Assembly (NCBI RefSeq): GCF_037652055.1
Contig: NZ_JBBKAH010000003.1
Location: 372,001 to 436,000, forward strand
Origin: Pelagibius sp037652055
GTDB taxonomy: Bacteria > Pseudomonadota > Alphaproteobacteria > Kiloniellales > Kiloniellaceae
DNA: 64,000 nucleotides
Direction of reading: 5' to 3'
Shown: positions 8,777-19,023 of the stretch, one piece after another
Numbering within the stretch: position 1 is the first letter of the stretch
Layout: each line of letters starts with the position of its first letter
Position numbers and translations under genes: made by a program
Notes under the pieces: generated by a model
Database searches by the model: none
The model's input: only the letters and a program-made list of their open reading frames with translations
What the model was told of the DNA's origin: nothing

Positions 8777-9544
8777 ATGCGCTGGAAATCCTTGGCTCTG
8801 GCTGCCGGCTTCGCCGCCGTCGCCGCGCTGCCCCGTCCCGCCGCGGCGGTCGATCTGGCCCTGGTGCTGCTGAACGACGTCTCCAAGAGCATGGACGACG
8901 GCGAATACGCCCTGGTGAAGGACGGCTACCGCGCGGCTTTCTCCGACCCCGAGGTGATCGCCGCGCTGCTCGGCAACACCGGCGGCATTGCCGTGACCTA
9001 CGTCGAATTTTCCGGCCGCGACGAGATCCAGCGGGTGCTGGACTGGCAGGTGCTGAGCGACGCCGCCTCGGCCCACGCCTTCGGCGAGGCGGTCGCCGCG
9101 GCGCCGCGCAGCAGCGCCGGCAATACCTCCCTGGCCGGCGGCCTCGCCGCGGCGGCGCGGATGCTGCAGGACAGCGACTTCGGCGCCGCCCGGCAGGTCA
9201 TAGACATCGCCAGCGACCATCCCCACGACGGCGGGCGCTGCGAGCCGATCCGCGACGCTGCCGTGGCCGCCGGCATCACCATCAACGCCCTTCCCATCAT
9301 CGACGATCGGCAGATCGGCACCATCGATGGCCGGCTGGGCTACTCCGAGGCGCGCTGGGGCAGTGAGAGCATCATGGAATTCTACCTGCGCACCGTGGTC
9401 GGCGGTCCCGGCGGCTTCGCCGTCGAGGCCCGCAGCTACGCGGTCTTCGGCGAAGCGCTGAAAAGGAAACTGCTGCTGGAGTTCATCGCCGAGCCACCGG
9501 CAGACGCCGACGGCGACATCTTCACTCTGGCCGCGGACGGCTGA
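8777..9544 (+). CDS. Exported DUF1194 (von Willebrand A-like) protein
   Basis: 255 residues. Signal peptide about 1-25 (MRWKSLALAAGFAAVAALPR then AAA-type cleavage region). Immediately afterwards comes LLNDVSKSMDDGE, whose D34-x-S36-x-S38 is a metal-ion-dependent adhesion site, then VTYVEFSGRDEIQ and a strand VIDIASDHPHDGG carrying further MIDAS-like acidic residues, and GITINALPII. This layout is DUF1194, a vWA-fold family found almost only in alphaproteobacteria, of unknown function. The SD GGAG lies just upstream. It ends 18 bases before the stop of the convergent membrane protein gene. It is presumably periplasmic and binds a divalent metal ion. Confidence 0.88.
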   Translation: MRWKSLALAAGFAAVAALPRPAAAVDLALVLLNDVSKSMDDGEYALVKDGYRAAFSDPEVIAALLGNTGGIAVTYVEFSGRDEIQRVLDWQVLSDAASAHAFGEAVAAAPRSSAGNTSLAGGLAAAARMLQDSDFGAARQVIDIASDHPHDGGRCEPIRDAAVAAGITINALPIIDDRQIGTIDGRLGYSEARWGSESIMEFYLRTVVGGPGGFAVEARSYAVFGEALKRKLLLEFIAEPPADADGDIFTLAADG

Positions 9545-9562
9545 GCCGCTCCCGCCCCAAAA

Positions 9563-10651
9563 TCAGCACGCGGCCGGCGGCGCGGCAACCCGGGCAAGCT
9601 GCGAGGGTGCAAGCAGATCGACGCCGGCCAGGGCTTCGGCCGCGCGGCGTGCCGGCTCGCCGGTCAGGTTGGCGATCAGCCAGTCGACATCACCCTCGGC
9701 GCTGCGCGCGCCGGAGCGCCGCTCGGGCGCCATCGGCTGGAATCCCTCCCCCGCCCGCCGGGCGATCGCGAAGCTGAAGACGTAGTTCGGCGTCATGCCC
9801 ATCCGCAGATCGGACACGCGCAGTTCGTCCTCCGCCAGGTCCAGGCGGAAGAAACCGTGACTGAACGCCGCCAGCCGGTCGAGGGCGTCCGAGGCGCCGA
9901 GGCAGGCCAGCCGCTCGGTGCCGCGCGCGTGCACATAGGCCGTCACCCGGTCATCGCCGCCAAACAGCGGCATGTAGAGATTGACGTAGCGGTCGCCCTC
10001 CACGGCGATCACCTTCCACACCAGCGTATTGAAGGGCGTCGGCGTTGCCAGCAGGCGCTCGGGCGCGACGCCGGCGTCCGCCAGGAGCGCCGTGGCCCGC
10101 TTCTCCACCACCTGCTGCGCCGCGACGCTCCAGCCCAGATAGGCGGTCGAGATCACGAGAGCGCCGGCGAGCACCTTGCCGAAGCGCGCCGTCCAGGCCC
10201 CCAGCGCGAGGGCCCAAACCGCCCCGAGCAGCAGCGGCAGGGTGTAGAGCGGATCGATGATAAAGACCGACCCGACACCGAACGGCTCCGGGACCACCGG
10301 CCAGAGAATGCGCGTGCCATAGATGGTCAGCGCGTCGAGCGCGGCGTGGGTGGCGAAGATCAGAAAGACAGCGATATAGGTCTGCAGGCGGCGGTCGCGC
10401 AGACCCTTGAACAATCTCACCAGCGCCTCGCCGAACAGCGGCGTCACCACCGCCTGCACGACGAAGGAATGGCTGGCGCCGCGGTGCAGGGTGAAGGAGT
10501 CGATCGGATCGTCGAAGGGGAACAGCACGTCGAGATCCGGCAGCGTGGCAAGCAAGCCGCCGGCAATGGCGGCCTTACGCGGCCCGATGCGGCGGCCGAG
10601 GACGGCCGCGCCGACACCGGCACCGAGCACGAACTGGGTCAGGGAATCCAT
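9563..10651 (-). CDS. YdjM/DUF457-type inner-membrane metal-dependent hydrolase homologue
   Basis: 362 residues from the ATG at 10651. The opening MDSLTQFVLGAGVGAAVLGR, then LLATLPDLDVLF, LHRGASHSF and FATHAALDALTIYGTR supply the His/Asp ladder typical of the YdjM ('LexA-regulated, predicted metal-dependent hydrolase') family; about five transmembrane helices cover residues 8-175. The C-terminal 180 residues are soluble, with no further helix. Function is unknown in the family; phospholipase-C-like fold similarity has been proposed. Nothing in the context pinpoints its role: clpA is upstream on the same strand but separated by a good terminator. Confidence 0.85.
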   Translation of the reverse strand: MDSLTQFVLGAGVGAAVLGRRIGPRKAAIAGGLLATLPDLDVLFPFDDPIDSFTLHRGASHSFVVQAVVTPLFGEALVRLFKGLRDRRLQTYIAVFLIFATHAALDALTIYGTRILWPVVPEPFGVGSVFIIDPLYTLPLLLGAVWALALGAWTARFGKVLAGALVISTAYLGWSVAAQQVVEKRATALLADAGVAPERLLATPTPFNTLVWKVIAVEGDRYVNLYMPLFGGDDRVTAYVHARGTERLACLGASDALDRLAAFSHGFFRLDLAEDELRVSDLRMGMTPNYVFSFAIARRAGEGFQPMAPERRSGARSAEGDVDWLIANLTGEPARRAAEALAGVDLLAPSQLARVAAPPAAC

Positions 10652-10757
10652 CGGGGGCTCTTTGCACCGGCGGGTTGACGGGAGACGGGGAGAAGTCCCG
10701 CCCTAACGATATAGGGCCGGCGGCGGGCTTGTCACCGCCGCGCCAGGCTCAACGAGA

Positions 10758-10783
10758 AAGACCCGGCTTTCGCCGGGCCTTTC
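10758..10783 (-). terminator. Rho-independent terminator of clpS-clpA
   Basis: Reading the minus strand, AAAGGCCCGGC and GCCGGGTCTTT pair around a GAAA tetraloop, with the T-rich stretch TCTTTCTCGTT forming the tail. It lies 25 bases after the clpA stop codon. Confidence 0.85.
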
Positions 10784-10807
10784 GCATTTCAGCAAGCCTC
10801 GCGGAGA

Positions 10808-13129
<2,322 letters not shown>

Positions 13130-13136
13130 CCGGGCT

Positions 13137-13460
13137 CTATTCCTTCTCTAGAGTACACTGAAGAGGGTGCTGGTGCTGGCGCGCATAGTCAATGACCTGC
13201 GTGACCTTGGTCTCCGCAACCTCATAGGTGAAGACGCCACACACGCCGACGCCACGCTGGTGGACGTGCAACATGATGCGGGTCGCCTCCTCGCGATTCT
13301 TGCTGAAGAACTGTTCAAGCACATGGACGACGAACTCCATCGGTGTGTAGTCGTCGTTCAGCATCAGGACTTTGTACATCGAGGGCTTTTTCGTCTTCGG
13401 CTTGCTTTTGACGATGATGCCGGTCGATGTGCCTCCGCCGCTCCGCTTATCTTCACTCAT
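13137..13460 (-). CDS. clpS: ATP-dependent Clp protease adaptor ClpS
   Basis: 107 residues from the ATG at 13460. After a flexible Lys/Gly-rich N-terminus (about 1-25, which in the family enters the ClpA pore) comes the core: YKVLMLNDDYTPMEFVVHVL with the N-degron-binding Asn-Asp pair and Met, then the HVHQRGVGVCGVFTYEVAETK motif region. ClpS delivers proteins with N-terminal Leu, Phe, Trp or Tyr to ClpAP and suppresses SsrA-substrate degradation. It is directly coupled to clpA. Confidence 0.97.
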   Translation of the reverse strand: MSEDKRSGGGTSTGIIVKSKPKTKKPSMYKVLMLNDDYTPMEFVVHVLEQFFSKNREEATRIMLHVHQRGVGVCGVFTYEVAETKVTQVIDYARQHQHPLQCTLEKE

Positions 13461-13814
13461 GCTACGGTGTCAGACCCAAAACTTAGTTACCAAACTGCGT
13501 CGTCACGCCACGACAATCATATTGGGTGCATTCCCGGCGGGAAAAGGCCCCAGGGCCATCCGGGGACAAATCGGGCGTCCCCTGCCGCCGAGAAACATCC
13601 GGGGCGCCGGCCCTGCCGATTCCCGAGTCGGTCCCGGCGCGACACCCGCTCAACAATATCAATACTATGCCATGACCCACGGCCGCGCCGAAGGGTGCAG
13701 ATGAGTATGGGCTTTTTGTCCTATACTCATGCCCGCCCGCTTGTGAGCGCACCAATGAAAAGGGCCCGGCGCAGCGGCGCCGGGCCCTCTTTGCATCGGC
13801 AAAGGCTGCTGCGG
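13461..13814. other. Intergenic region upstream of clpS
   Basis: 354 bases. Holds the clpS promoter region (not clearly resolvable), an inverted repeat ATGAGTAT/ATACTCAT at 13701-13730, and the strong terminator at 13761-13788. No gene or RNA is recognisable; the palindrome at 13701-13730 might be an operator or the stem of a small transcript. Confidence 0.5.
13761..13788 (-). terminator. Strong terminator downstream of the phasin gene
   Basis: Twelve perfect base pairs, AGGGCCCGGCGC with GCGCCGGGCCCT, around a four-base loop, followed on the minus strand by TTTCATTGG. It begins 27 bases after the phasin stop codon; the tail on the plus side (CTTTGC) is weaker. Confidence 0.85.
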
Positions 13815-14411
13815 TCAGGCCGCCACCGGCTTCATAAACTTCTCAACGGTGGCGTTCATGCTGATCTGGATCGGCTCGATGGCGTCATTGGCCAGCGCCA
13901 TGGTCATCTCCGTCAGCTTGGCGCTCTCGGCGACGGCGCTGTCGAAGCGGCTGCGCGAGAACTCGGTCTGCAGGTCGACCAGTTCGCGCAGCGTGGTGGC
14001 GCCGAACAACGCCTTGGTGGTCGCCACGTTGGCTTCGACCGCGCTCTGGGCAATGCTCATCAGTTCCTTGTTCAAGGACTCGATGCCCTTGGTCAGCGCG
14101 GCGGTCGAGCGGACGTAAGCATCGACGTTGTCCTTGCCGAGACCGGCGAAATCGTCATAGCGCTTGAAGAGGGTCTCGGAGGCTTTCTCGACCTGCTCCT
14201 GGGCGAGCGCGATGGCCTGCTCGTAGCCCTTGGTGGCAGCCTGGCTGCCGGCCTTGAGAACGGTCTCCATGGTCTCCTGGTTGGCGGCGAAGGCGGTCTC
14301 GACGGGCTCAATCGCCTCGGTGACGGCCTTCTCGGTGACGGCAGCGCTCGCGGCGGCTGCGGTTGCCGGCTTCTTGGCGGTGGACTTGGTAGCGGACTTC
14401 TTGGTGGGCAT
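13815..14411 (-). CDS. Phasin family protein (polyhydroxyalkanoate granule-associated)
   Basis: 198 residues from the ATG at 14411, preceded by GGGAG; the longer frame has no SD. The N-terminus is a Lys/Ala-rich tail (MPTKKSATKSTAKKPATAAA) like those of PhaF/histone-like phasins but shorter. Residues about 45-190 form the amphipathic helical phasin_2 domain (KGYEQAIALAQEQVEKASE; AYVRSTAALTKGIESLNKEL; LRELVDLQTEFSRSRFD). Phasins coat and stabilise PHA granules. No PHA synthase or PhaR gene lies in the window. A sigma-70 promoter with a TGC/GCA operator is present about 240 bases upstream, and a strong terminator follows, so it is a well-expressed single-gene unit. Confidence 0.93.
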   Translation of the reverse strand: MPTKKSATKSTAKKPATAAAASAAVTEKAVTEAIEPVETAFAANQETMETVLKAGSQAATKGYEQAIALAQEQVEKASETLFKRYDDFAGLGKDNVDAYVRSTAALTKGIESLNKELMSIAQSAVEANVATTKALFGATTLRELVDLQTEFSRSRFDSAVAESAKLTEMTMALANDAIEPIQISMNATVEKFMKPVAA

Positions 14412-14621
14412 CGAAAATCTCCCGGACTGCTGTCGCAAAAGGGTTGAGCTGGAAAACGGATGGGACGGGTCCTGCGCGCCCCTCGCGATGCGTCGGCGAC
14501 CGCTCCAGGCGGCCCGTTGCGGCGTCCTCACCCGATCGCTCCGCGAGGAGATCCTTTTCAAGCGTTGCCGAGAAGGTCGAGCCTAGCGGGGTCCGGGGGT
14601 GTCGCGCGCAACCGACGCGTC

Positions 14622-14638
14622 ATGCTGCACCGCAGCAT
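14622..14638. promoter_or_regulatory. Perfect TGC/GCA palindrome, candidate PhaR operator
   Basis: ATGCTGC-ACC-GCAGCAT, a perfect 7+7 repeat with a 3-base spacer, lies at about +2 to +18 of the predicted phasin transcript. CTGC-N3-GCAG matches the TGC-rich sites described for the PHA repressor PhaR in Paracoccus and Rhodobacter. A second TGCAGTGCA motif lies at 14685-14693, just upstream of the -35. A repressor bound here would block phasin transcription until PHA granules titrate it. Confidence 0.75.
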
Positions 14639-14646
14639 CAGGCCTT

Positions 14647-14674
14647 AATGTATTAACCTTCTTTGCCGAGTCAA
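14647..14674 (-). promoter_or_regulatory. Sigma-70 promoter of phasin
   Basis: On the minus strand, TTGACT (14674-14669) and TACATT (14652-14647) are separated by 16 bases: five and four of six matches to consensus. The start of transcription would be near 14640, just inside the TGC/GCA palindrome. Confidence 0.7.
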
Positions 14675-14894
14675 GGAATTTTTGTGCAGTGCAACATAAC
14701 CGCAACGGCGGTGTCACCGGCATAGCCGCCCCGGCAGCGGGCGGCGTAGCGCCGGGGGTGCTGCCGCGATGCCGACCAGGCGCCCGCCGCACCGCAGCGA
14801 CAGGCCGCTTGCTGGCCTAAAGGGGCTCTGTCACTATCCCTGCGACCGTGGAGTCACGGCTGAGAAACCCCGCCGGAGTTGCAACGGACACCGA

Positions 14895-15662
14895 ATGACA
14901 TATTGCCTGGGAATCAAGGTTGCCGACGGACTCATTTGCCTGGCGGACGGCCGCATCACGAGCGGGAACCAGGTAACCAACGCCCAGAAGCTCTCCATGC
15001 ACGGCGGCCCCGGCGCCCAGTTCGCCATCATGACCTCCGGCCTGCGCTCCGTGCGCGACAAGGCGCTGGCCTACCTCGAGCGCGACATGCGCAAGAACCA
15101 GCCCCGCGGCTACCGGACCATGCTGGACGCGGTGACCGCCTTCTGCCGCTGCCTGCGCGAGGTCGCCAAGGAAGACCGCGAGCAGTTGGAAGGCTCAGAT
15201 CTCACCTTCAATCTGCACACCCTGATGGTGGGGGCGCTGCCCGACGACAGCGAACCGAGCATCTTCCTGGTCTATCCGGAGGGCAACTGGATCGAGGTCG
15301 ACCACCGCACACCCTACCTCTCCATCGGCGCCACCGCCTACGGCAAGCCGATCCTGGACCGGGCGCTGACGTACGACACCTCGATCGCCACGGCGCTGAA
15401 ACTGGCCTACCTGTCGTTCGATTCGTCGCGGTTCTCCTCCGCCGACGTCGGTTTTCCCATCGACCTGGCGACCTACAGCCGGGCGGAAAAGCGCTGGCGC
15501 AAGGCGAATTACGACTACGACGACCTGCGCGAGCAGCGCATCTGGTGGAACGAGCACATCAAGAAGCTGGCGGTCGAGATGCCGGACGGCCCCTGGAACA
15601 GCGAGCTCAGGCCCGGCTCCAACACCGCCCATCTCACCATCGTCTCCGAAGACAAGAGCTGA
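14895..15662 (+). CDS. Anbu-type proteasome-like protease (COG3484)
   Basis: 255 residues, typical for Anbu. The ATG at 14895 places Thr directly after Met (MTYCLGIKV), so removal of Met would expose the N-terminal Thr nucleophile of the family. LICLADGRITSG and FAIMTSGLRSVRDKAL correspond to the proteasome beta-fold strands with the conserved Asp and Lys region, and LSIGATAYGKPILDRAL to the C-terminal core. Anbu ('ancestral beta-subunit') forms open ring assemblies and is usually clustered with an alpha-E protein, a circularly permuted ATP-grasp protein and a transglutaminase-like protein. None of those is adjacent: its neighbours are a phasin and a lipoprotein. Confidence is high for the fold, lower for peptidase activity. 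Confidence 0.9.
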   Translation: MTYCLGIKVADGLICLADGRITSGNQVTNAQKLSMHGGPGAQFAIMTSGLRSVRDKALAYLERDMRKNQPRGYRTMLDAVTAFCRCLREVAKEDREQLEGSDLTFNLHTLMVGALPDDSEPSIFLVYPEGNWIEVDHRTPYLSIGATAYGKPILDRALTYDTSIATALKLAYLSFDSSRFSSADVGFPIDLATYSRAEKRWRKANYDYDDLREQRIWWNEHIKKLAVEMPDGPWNSELRPGSNTAHLTIVSEDKS

Positions 15663-15695
15663 GACCAAGGCAGCCCGCCGGCCCGGCGGCGCGGG

Positions 15696-16451
15696 TCACA
15701 AGGCGAGATTGCCGATCAGGCCGTTGTCGCCGACCTTCACGTTGAAAAAATTGCCCGTGGCGTCCTCGGCTTGCCGGCCCTGCGGCGAGCGCAGCCGCGC
15801 GGCGGTGCCGAGCGGCACGGCAACGGGTTCGCGCACGGCAACGCCGGTCTCGTCGAGAGCGAACAGCAGGTCGTCGAAGCGGATCGCGTCGAATCGCTCG
15901 GAGGGATAGCGCCAGGCGTTGAACGAATAGACGCCGTCGCGGCAGAGGTTCGAGATCCAGTAGGTTTCCTTGGAAAACAGCTGCAGCCCCTCGGGCGCCG
16001 GCGCGAAGGCGCCGCTGGCCTCCAGTTCACGATCCAGCCGCTCGACCACCGAGGCGCCGAGCGGCGCGTCGCTGCGGGTCCAACGCGCGAACGCCAGCGG
16101 GTCGTCGAACCTCAGCTTGGTCACGTCAAGGCCGCTCTCGCCGGCCACCCGCACGGTCAGCTGCGCGCCGCCGCCCGAAGTGTCGCCGATCACCTCGTAG
16201 CTGCGGACCTGCTTGTCGTAGTCGGCATTGTAGATGAGGCGGTAGTGCAGCGGGGCCCCTTCGACGCAGGTGCTGCGGATATCGTCGCCGTTCAGATAGC
16301 TGAACCAGGTCGCCTTGATGGTCGCCGGATTGTCGATGTCGCCGCGGTAGCTGCAGCCAGCGAGGACACTGCCGGCCACCGCCGCCGCCAGCAGCGGCGC
16401 CGCAAAGCGTTCCGCGAACGCGCCTTCCCTGAAAAACCTGTGAGTTCGCAA
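15696..16451 (-). CDS. Lipoprotein of unknown function
   Basis: 251 residues. I place the start at the TTG at 16451, because AAGGAG lies 7 bases upstream of it; the longer frame from a TTG at 16475 has that ribosome site inside it. The signal peptide ends in the lipobox VLAGC, so the mature protein begins with Cys at about residue 33 and should be lipid-anchored; the residue after Cys is Ser, which favours the outer membrane by the usual +2 rule. The mature part has no domain I recognise (RSTCVEGAPLHYRLIYNADY; NLCRDGVYSFNAWRYPSERF are its most distinctive stretches). Two extra Cys may form a disulfide. It is divergent to the carboxypeptidase gene. Confidence 0.8.
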   Translation of the reverse strand: MRTHRFFREGAFAERFAAPLLAAAVAGSVLAGCSYRGDIDNPATIKATWFSYLNGDDIRSTCVEGAPLHYRLIYNADYDKQVRSYEVIGDTSGGGAQLTVRVAGESGLDVTKLRFDDPLAFARWTRSDAPLGASVVERLDRELEASGAFAPAPEGLQLFSKETYWISNLCRDGVYSFNAWRYPSERFDAIRFDDLLFALDETGVAVREPVAVPLGTAARLRSPQGRQAEDATGNFFNVKVGDNGLIGNLAL

Positions 16452-16606
16452 AAAGCTGCTCCTTGGTTTACGCAAATTAACGCTGTCCTAAGCACGCGAC
16501 GGTAGAGAGCCGGCGGCTCGGCAGCGCGCCGGGTTTCGGATTCTGCGGACTCAAGCCGCTGAAATGAAGAGATTTTAACGACATTGTAATTGCTGCGGCA
16601 TTAGAC

Positions 16607-16636
16607 TGGACAGCGAATCAGGTGATGCCTTAGAAT
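16607..16636 (+). promoter_or_regulatory. Predicted sigma-70 promoter of the D,D-carboxypeptidase gene
   Basis: TGGACA (16607-16612) and TAGAAT (16631-16636), each five of six to consensus, with an 18-base spacer. Transcription would start near 16643, about 96 bases before the ATG. Confidence 0.65.
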
Positions 16637-16738
16637 CGGTAACGTTTTCGGGGGATTACCGAAGATAGTTAATGTGACCTGGACGCCGGTGCCCGCGTCG
16701 CGTCACAGTGCGTTTTTTCGACTGCAAAGCGAGTGCCG

Positions 16739-18007
16739 ATGTTCCGCAAGATCGCCGTGTTGCTCATGATGGTCGTCGCCTTTGGGGCCGGCGTCGCCGT
16801 GGTGCCTTCCGAGGCAACCGCGCGTTATGCTTCCATCGTCGTCGACGCCGACAGCGGCCAGGTGCTGCACGCGGTCAACGCCGATACGCGGAACTATCCT
16901 GCTTCGCTGACCAAGATGATGACCCTCTACATGCTGTTCGAGCAGCTGGAGAAGGGCGCGATGACGCTCGACCAGGCGCTGCCGGTGTCCAAGCGCGCCG
17001 CCGGCATGCCCCCTTCGAAGCTGGGCCTCAAGCAGGGCGGCAGCATCAAGGTCGAGGACGCCATCCTGGCGCTGACGACCAAATCCGCCAACGATGTCGC
17101 CGTGGTGGTCGCCGAGGCGCTGGGCGGCTCGGAGATCAACTTCGCCAAGCTGATGACCGAGCGGGCCCAGGAAATCGGCATGACGCGGTCCACCTTCCGC
17201 AACGCCTCCGGCCTGCCCAACCGCGGCCAGAAGAGCACGGCGCGCGACATGGTGCGCCTCGCCAAGGCGCTGATGGAGGATTTCCCGCAGTACTACCACT
17301 ACTTCTCGGCCACCAGCTTCAGCTACCAGGGCCGCAGCTACCGCAACCACAACCGCCTGCTGAAGAGCTACAACGGCACCGACGGCATCAAGACCGGCTA
17401 CACCCGCGCCTCCGGCTTCAACCTGGTCAGCTCGGTGCAGCGCGACGGCCGCCGCGTCATCGCCGTGGTGCTGGGCGGCAAGACCGCCAAGTCGCGCGAC
17501 CTCCACATGGTCAAGCTGCTCGACCGCGGCTTCACCAAGCTGGCCTCCATGGGCGTGAAGACCATTCCGGCGGTGCCCGACCGCAATCCGTTCCAGAATC
17601 CGGCCGCGACGTCGATCGAGGTCGCCGCCGCCGAGCCGGTGCCGGCGCCGCTGCGCACCCGCCCGGTGAAGCCGGTCGCGGCATCGTCGCAGATCGCCGC
17701 CGTCGACAGCGGCGACCTGGCGGTCGAGGGCGAGGAGATCACCAACGACTGGACGGTGCAGGTCGGCGCCTTCAGCCGCTTCAAGGCGGCCCACAGCAGC
17801 GCCCGGGCGGCGCTGGAGACGGCGCCGGGCGTTCTGGCAGGCGCCAGGCTCGCGATCGAGAAGATCCAGTCGGCCTCCGCCGGCGTGCTCTACCGCTCGC
17901 AGCTCACCGGCCTCTACGAGCAGCAGGCCCGCGAGGCCTGCCAGACGCTGATCGCCGCCGATCTGAACTGCGTGGTGGTGCAGCCGATGGCCCAGGGCTC
18001 CAACTAA
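16739..18007 (+). CDS. D-alanyl-D-alanine carboxypeptidase (PBP5/6 family) with C-terminal SPOR domain
   Basis: 422 residues from the ATG at 16739, which has AGCGAG at good spacing; a GTG two codons earlier is possible. Signal peptide about 1-28. Peptidase_S11 domain about 30-270 with the three penicillin-binding motifs: SLTK (nucleophile S56), SAN (116-118) and KTG (218-220). After a Pro/Ala-rich linker, residues about 340-420 (DWTVQVGAFSRFKAAHSSAR ... LNCVVVQP) form a SPOR domain, which binds denuded septal glycan. PBP5-like enzymes usually end in an amphipathic anchor; here SPOR replaces it, an architecture common in alphaproteobacteria. It trims stem peptides during cell-wall growth and division. 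Confidence 0.95.
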   Translation: MFRKIAVLLMMVVAFGAGVAVVPSEATARYASIVVDADSGQVLHAVNADTRNYPASLTKMMTLYMLFEQLEKGAMTLDQALPVSKRAAGMPPSKLGLKQGGSIKVEDAILALTTKSANDVAVVVAEALGGSEINFAKLMTERAQEIGMTRSTFRNASGLPNRGQKSTARDMVRLAKALMEDFPQYYHYFSATSFSYQGRSYRNHNRLLKSYNGTDGIKTGYTRASGFNLVSSVQRDGRRVIAVVLGGKTAKSRDLHMVKLLDRGFTKLASMGVKTIPAVPDRNPFQNPAATSIEVAAAEPVPAPLRTRPVKPVAASSQIAAVDSGDLAVEGEEITNDWTVQVGAFSRFKAAHSSARAALETAPGVLAGARLAIEKIQSASAGVLYRSQLTGLYEQQAREACQTLIAADLNCVVVQPMAQGSN

Positions 18008-18147
18008 GGCGTCCCGGGCCGCTTCCACGGGCCCGGGGAGGGCCTTCCCAAAAGTCCAGTCTCCGCCGTAGGGCGGCCCGCACGCGCAAGAGGCATTGCG
18101 CGCCGCGGCAAAATGCAGCAAAGCAAGCGGGCACAGGAGCGCCCGCC

Positions 18148-19023
18148 ATGAACTACCGCCACGCCTATCACGCCGGAAGCTTTGCGGACGTGGTGAAGCA
18201 CGCCGTGCTGGCGCTGGCCGTCGAGCGGCTGAAGGCCAAGGACGCGGCCTTCTGCGTCCTCGACACCCACGCCGGGACCGGCTGCTACGACCTCGCCACG
18301 ACGACGGCGCGCAAGACCGGCGAGTACGAGACCGGCATCGGACGCCTGCTGGCCCGCGATCCGCGGGAACTGCCGGCCGAACTGAAGCCCTACCTCGGCG
18401 CGGTGGCGGCGCTGAACGGCGGTGCCCAGGGAAACGGCGGCCTGCGCTGGTATCCCGGCAGCCCGCGGCTGGTGCGCGCGCTGATGCGTGAGCAGGACCG
18501 GCTGATGGCGCTGGAGCTGCACCCGGAGGACGCCGTGACGCTGGCCGCGCTGTTCCAGCGCGATCCCCAGGTACAGGTGCGGCAAGGCGACGGCTATGTG
18601 GGTCTGAAGGCGCTGCTGCCGCCACGGGAGCGGCGCGGCCTCGTGCTCATCGATCCGCCGTTCGAAGCGGCGGACGAGTTCGAGCAGGTGGTCCGGGGCC
18701 TGCGCCAGGCCTACCGCCGCTGGGCGACCGGGCACTACGTGATCTGGTATCCGATCAAGCAGCGTGCGCCGGTGGCGGCCTTTCACGAGGCGCTGAAGGC
18801 GACGGGGATCGCGCGCATCCTGGCTGCCGAGCTGCTGCTGCGCCCGGCCGAGGACCCCCGACGACTGAACGGCAGCGGCCTCATCCTGGTCAACCCGCCG
18901 TGGCCGATCGAGGACCAGCTGCGCAGCCTGCTGCCGGCGCTGGCCGAGATTCTGGGCGCGGAGGCAGGCGGCGGGGCGCGCGTGGAATGGCTGGTGCCGG
19001 AGTCTAAAAGGCCGGCGGCGTGA
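18148..19023 (+). CDS. rlmJ: 23S rRNA (adenine(2030)-N6)-methyltransferase RlmJ
   Basis: 291 residues (E. coli RlmJ 280). The family-defining start MNYRHAYHAGSFADVVKHAV is intact, followed by LDTHAGTGCYDL (SAM-binding motif I) and the catalytic LIDPPFE motif (about 168-174; family consensus DPPY/F). The ATG at 18148 is chosen because the family begins exactly there, although the frame stays open far upstream over the previous gene. It methylates A2030 of 23S rRNA. The last 20 bases overlap the 3' end of the convergent phosphohexomutase gene. Confidence 0.95.
   Translation: MNYRHAYHAGSFADVVKHAVLALAVERLKAKDAAFCVLDTHAGTGCYDLATTTARKTGEYETGIGRLLARDPRELPAELKPYLGAVAALNGGAQGNGGLRWYPGSPRLVRALMREQDRLMALELHPEDAVTLAALFQRDPQVQVRQGDGYVGLKALLPPRERRGLVLIDPPFEAADEFEQVVRGLRQAYRRWATGHYVIWYPIKQRAPVAAFHEALKATGIARILAAELLLRPAEDPRRLNGSGLILVNPPWPIEDQLRSLLPALAEILGAEAGGGARVEWLVPESKRPAA

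Larger units (their letters stand above)
14412..14894. other. Control region between divergent phasin and Anbu genes
   Basis: 483 bases. It contains the phasin promoter (14647-14674), the operator-like palindrome (14622-14638) and a second TGC/GCA motif (14685-14693), leaving a 5' leader of about 225 bases ahead of phasin. No separate gene or RNA can be supported in the leader. Confidence 0.6.

Noticed and set aside
16708..18147. Upstream extension of the RlmJ frame through the carboxypeptidase gene
   Set aside because: The real start is the family-conserved MNYRHAYHAG at 18148; the extension has only reading-frame openness.
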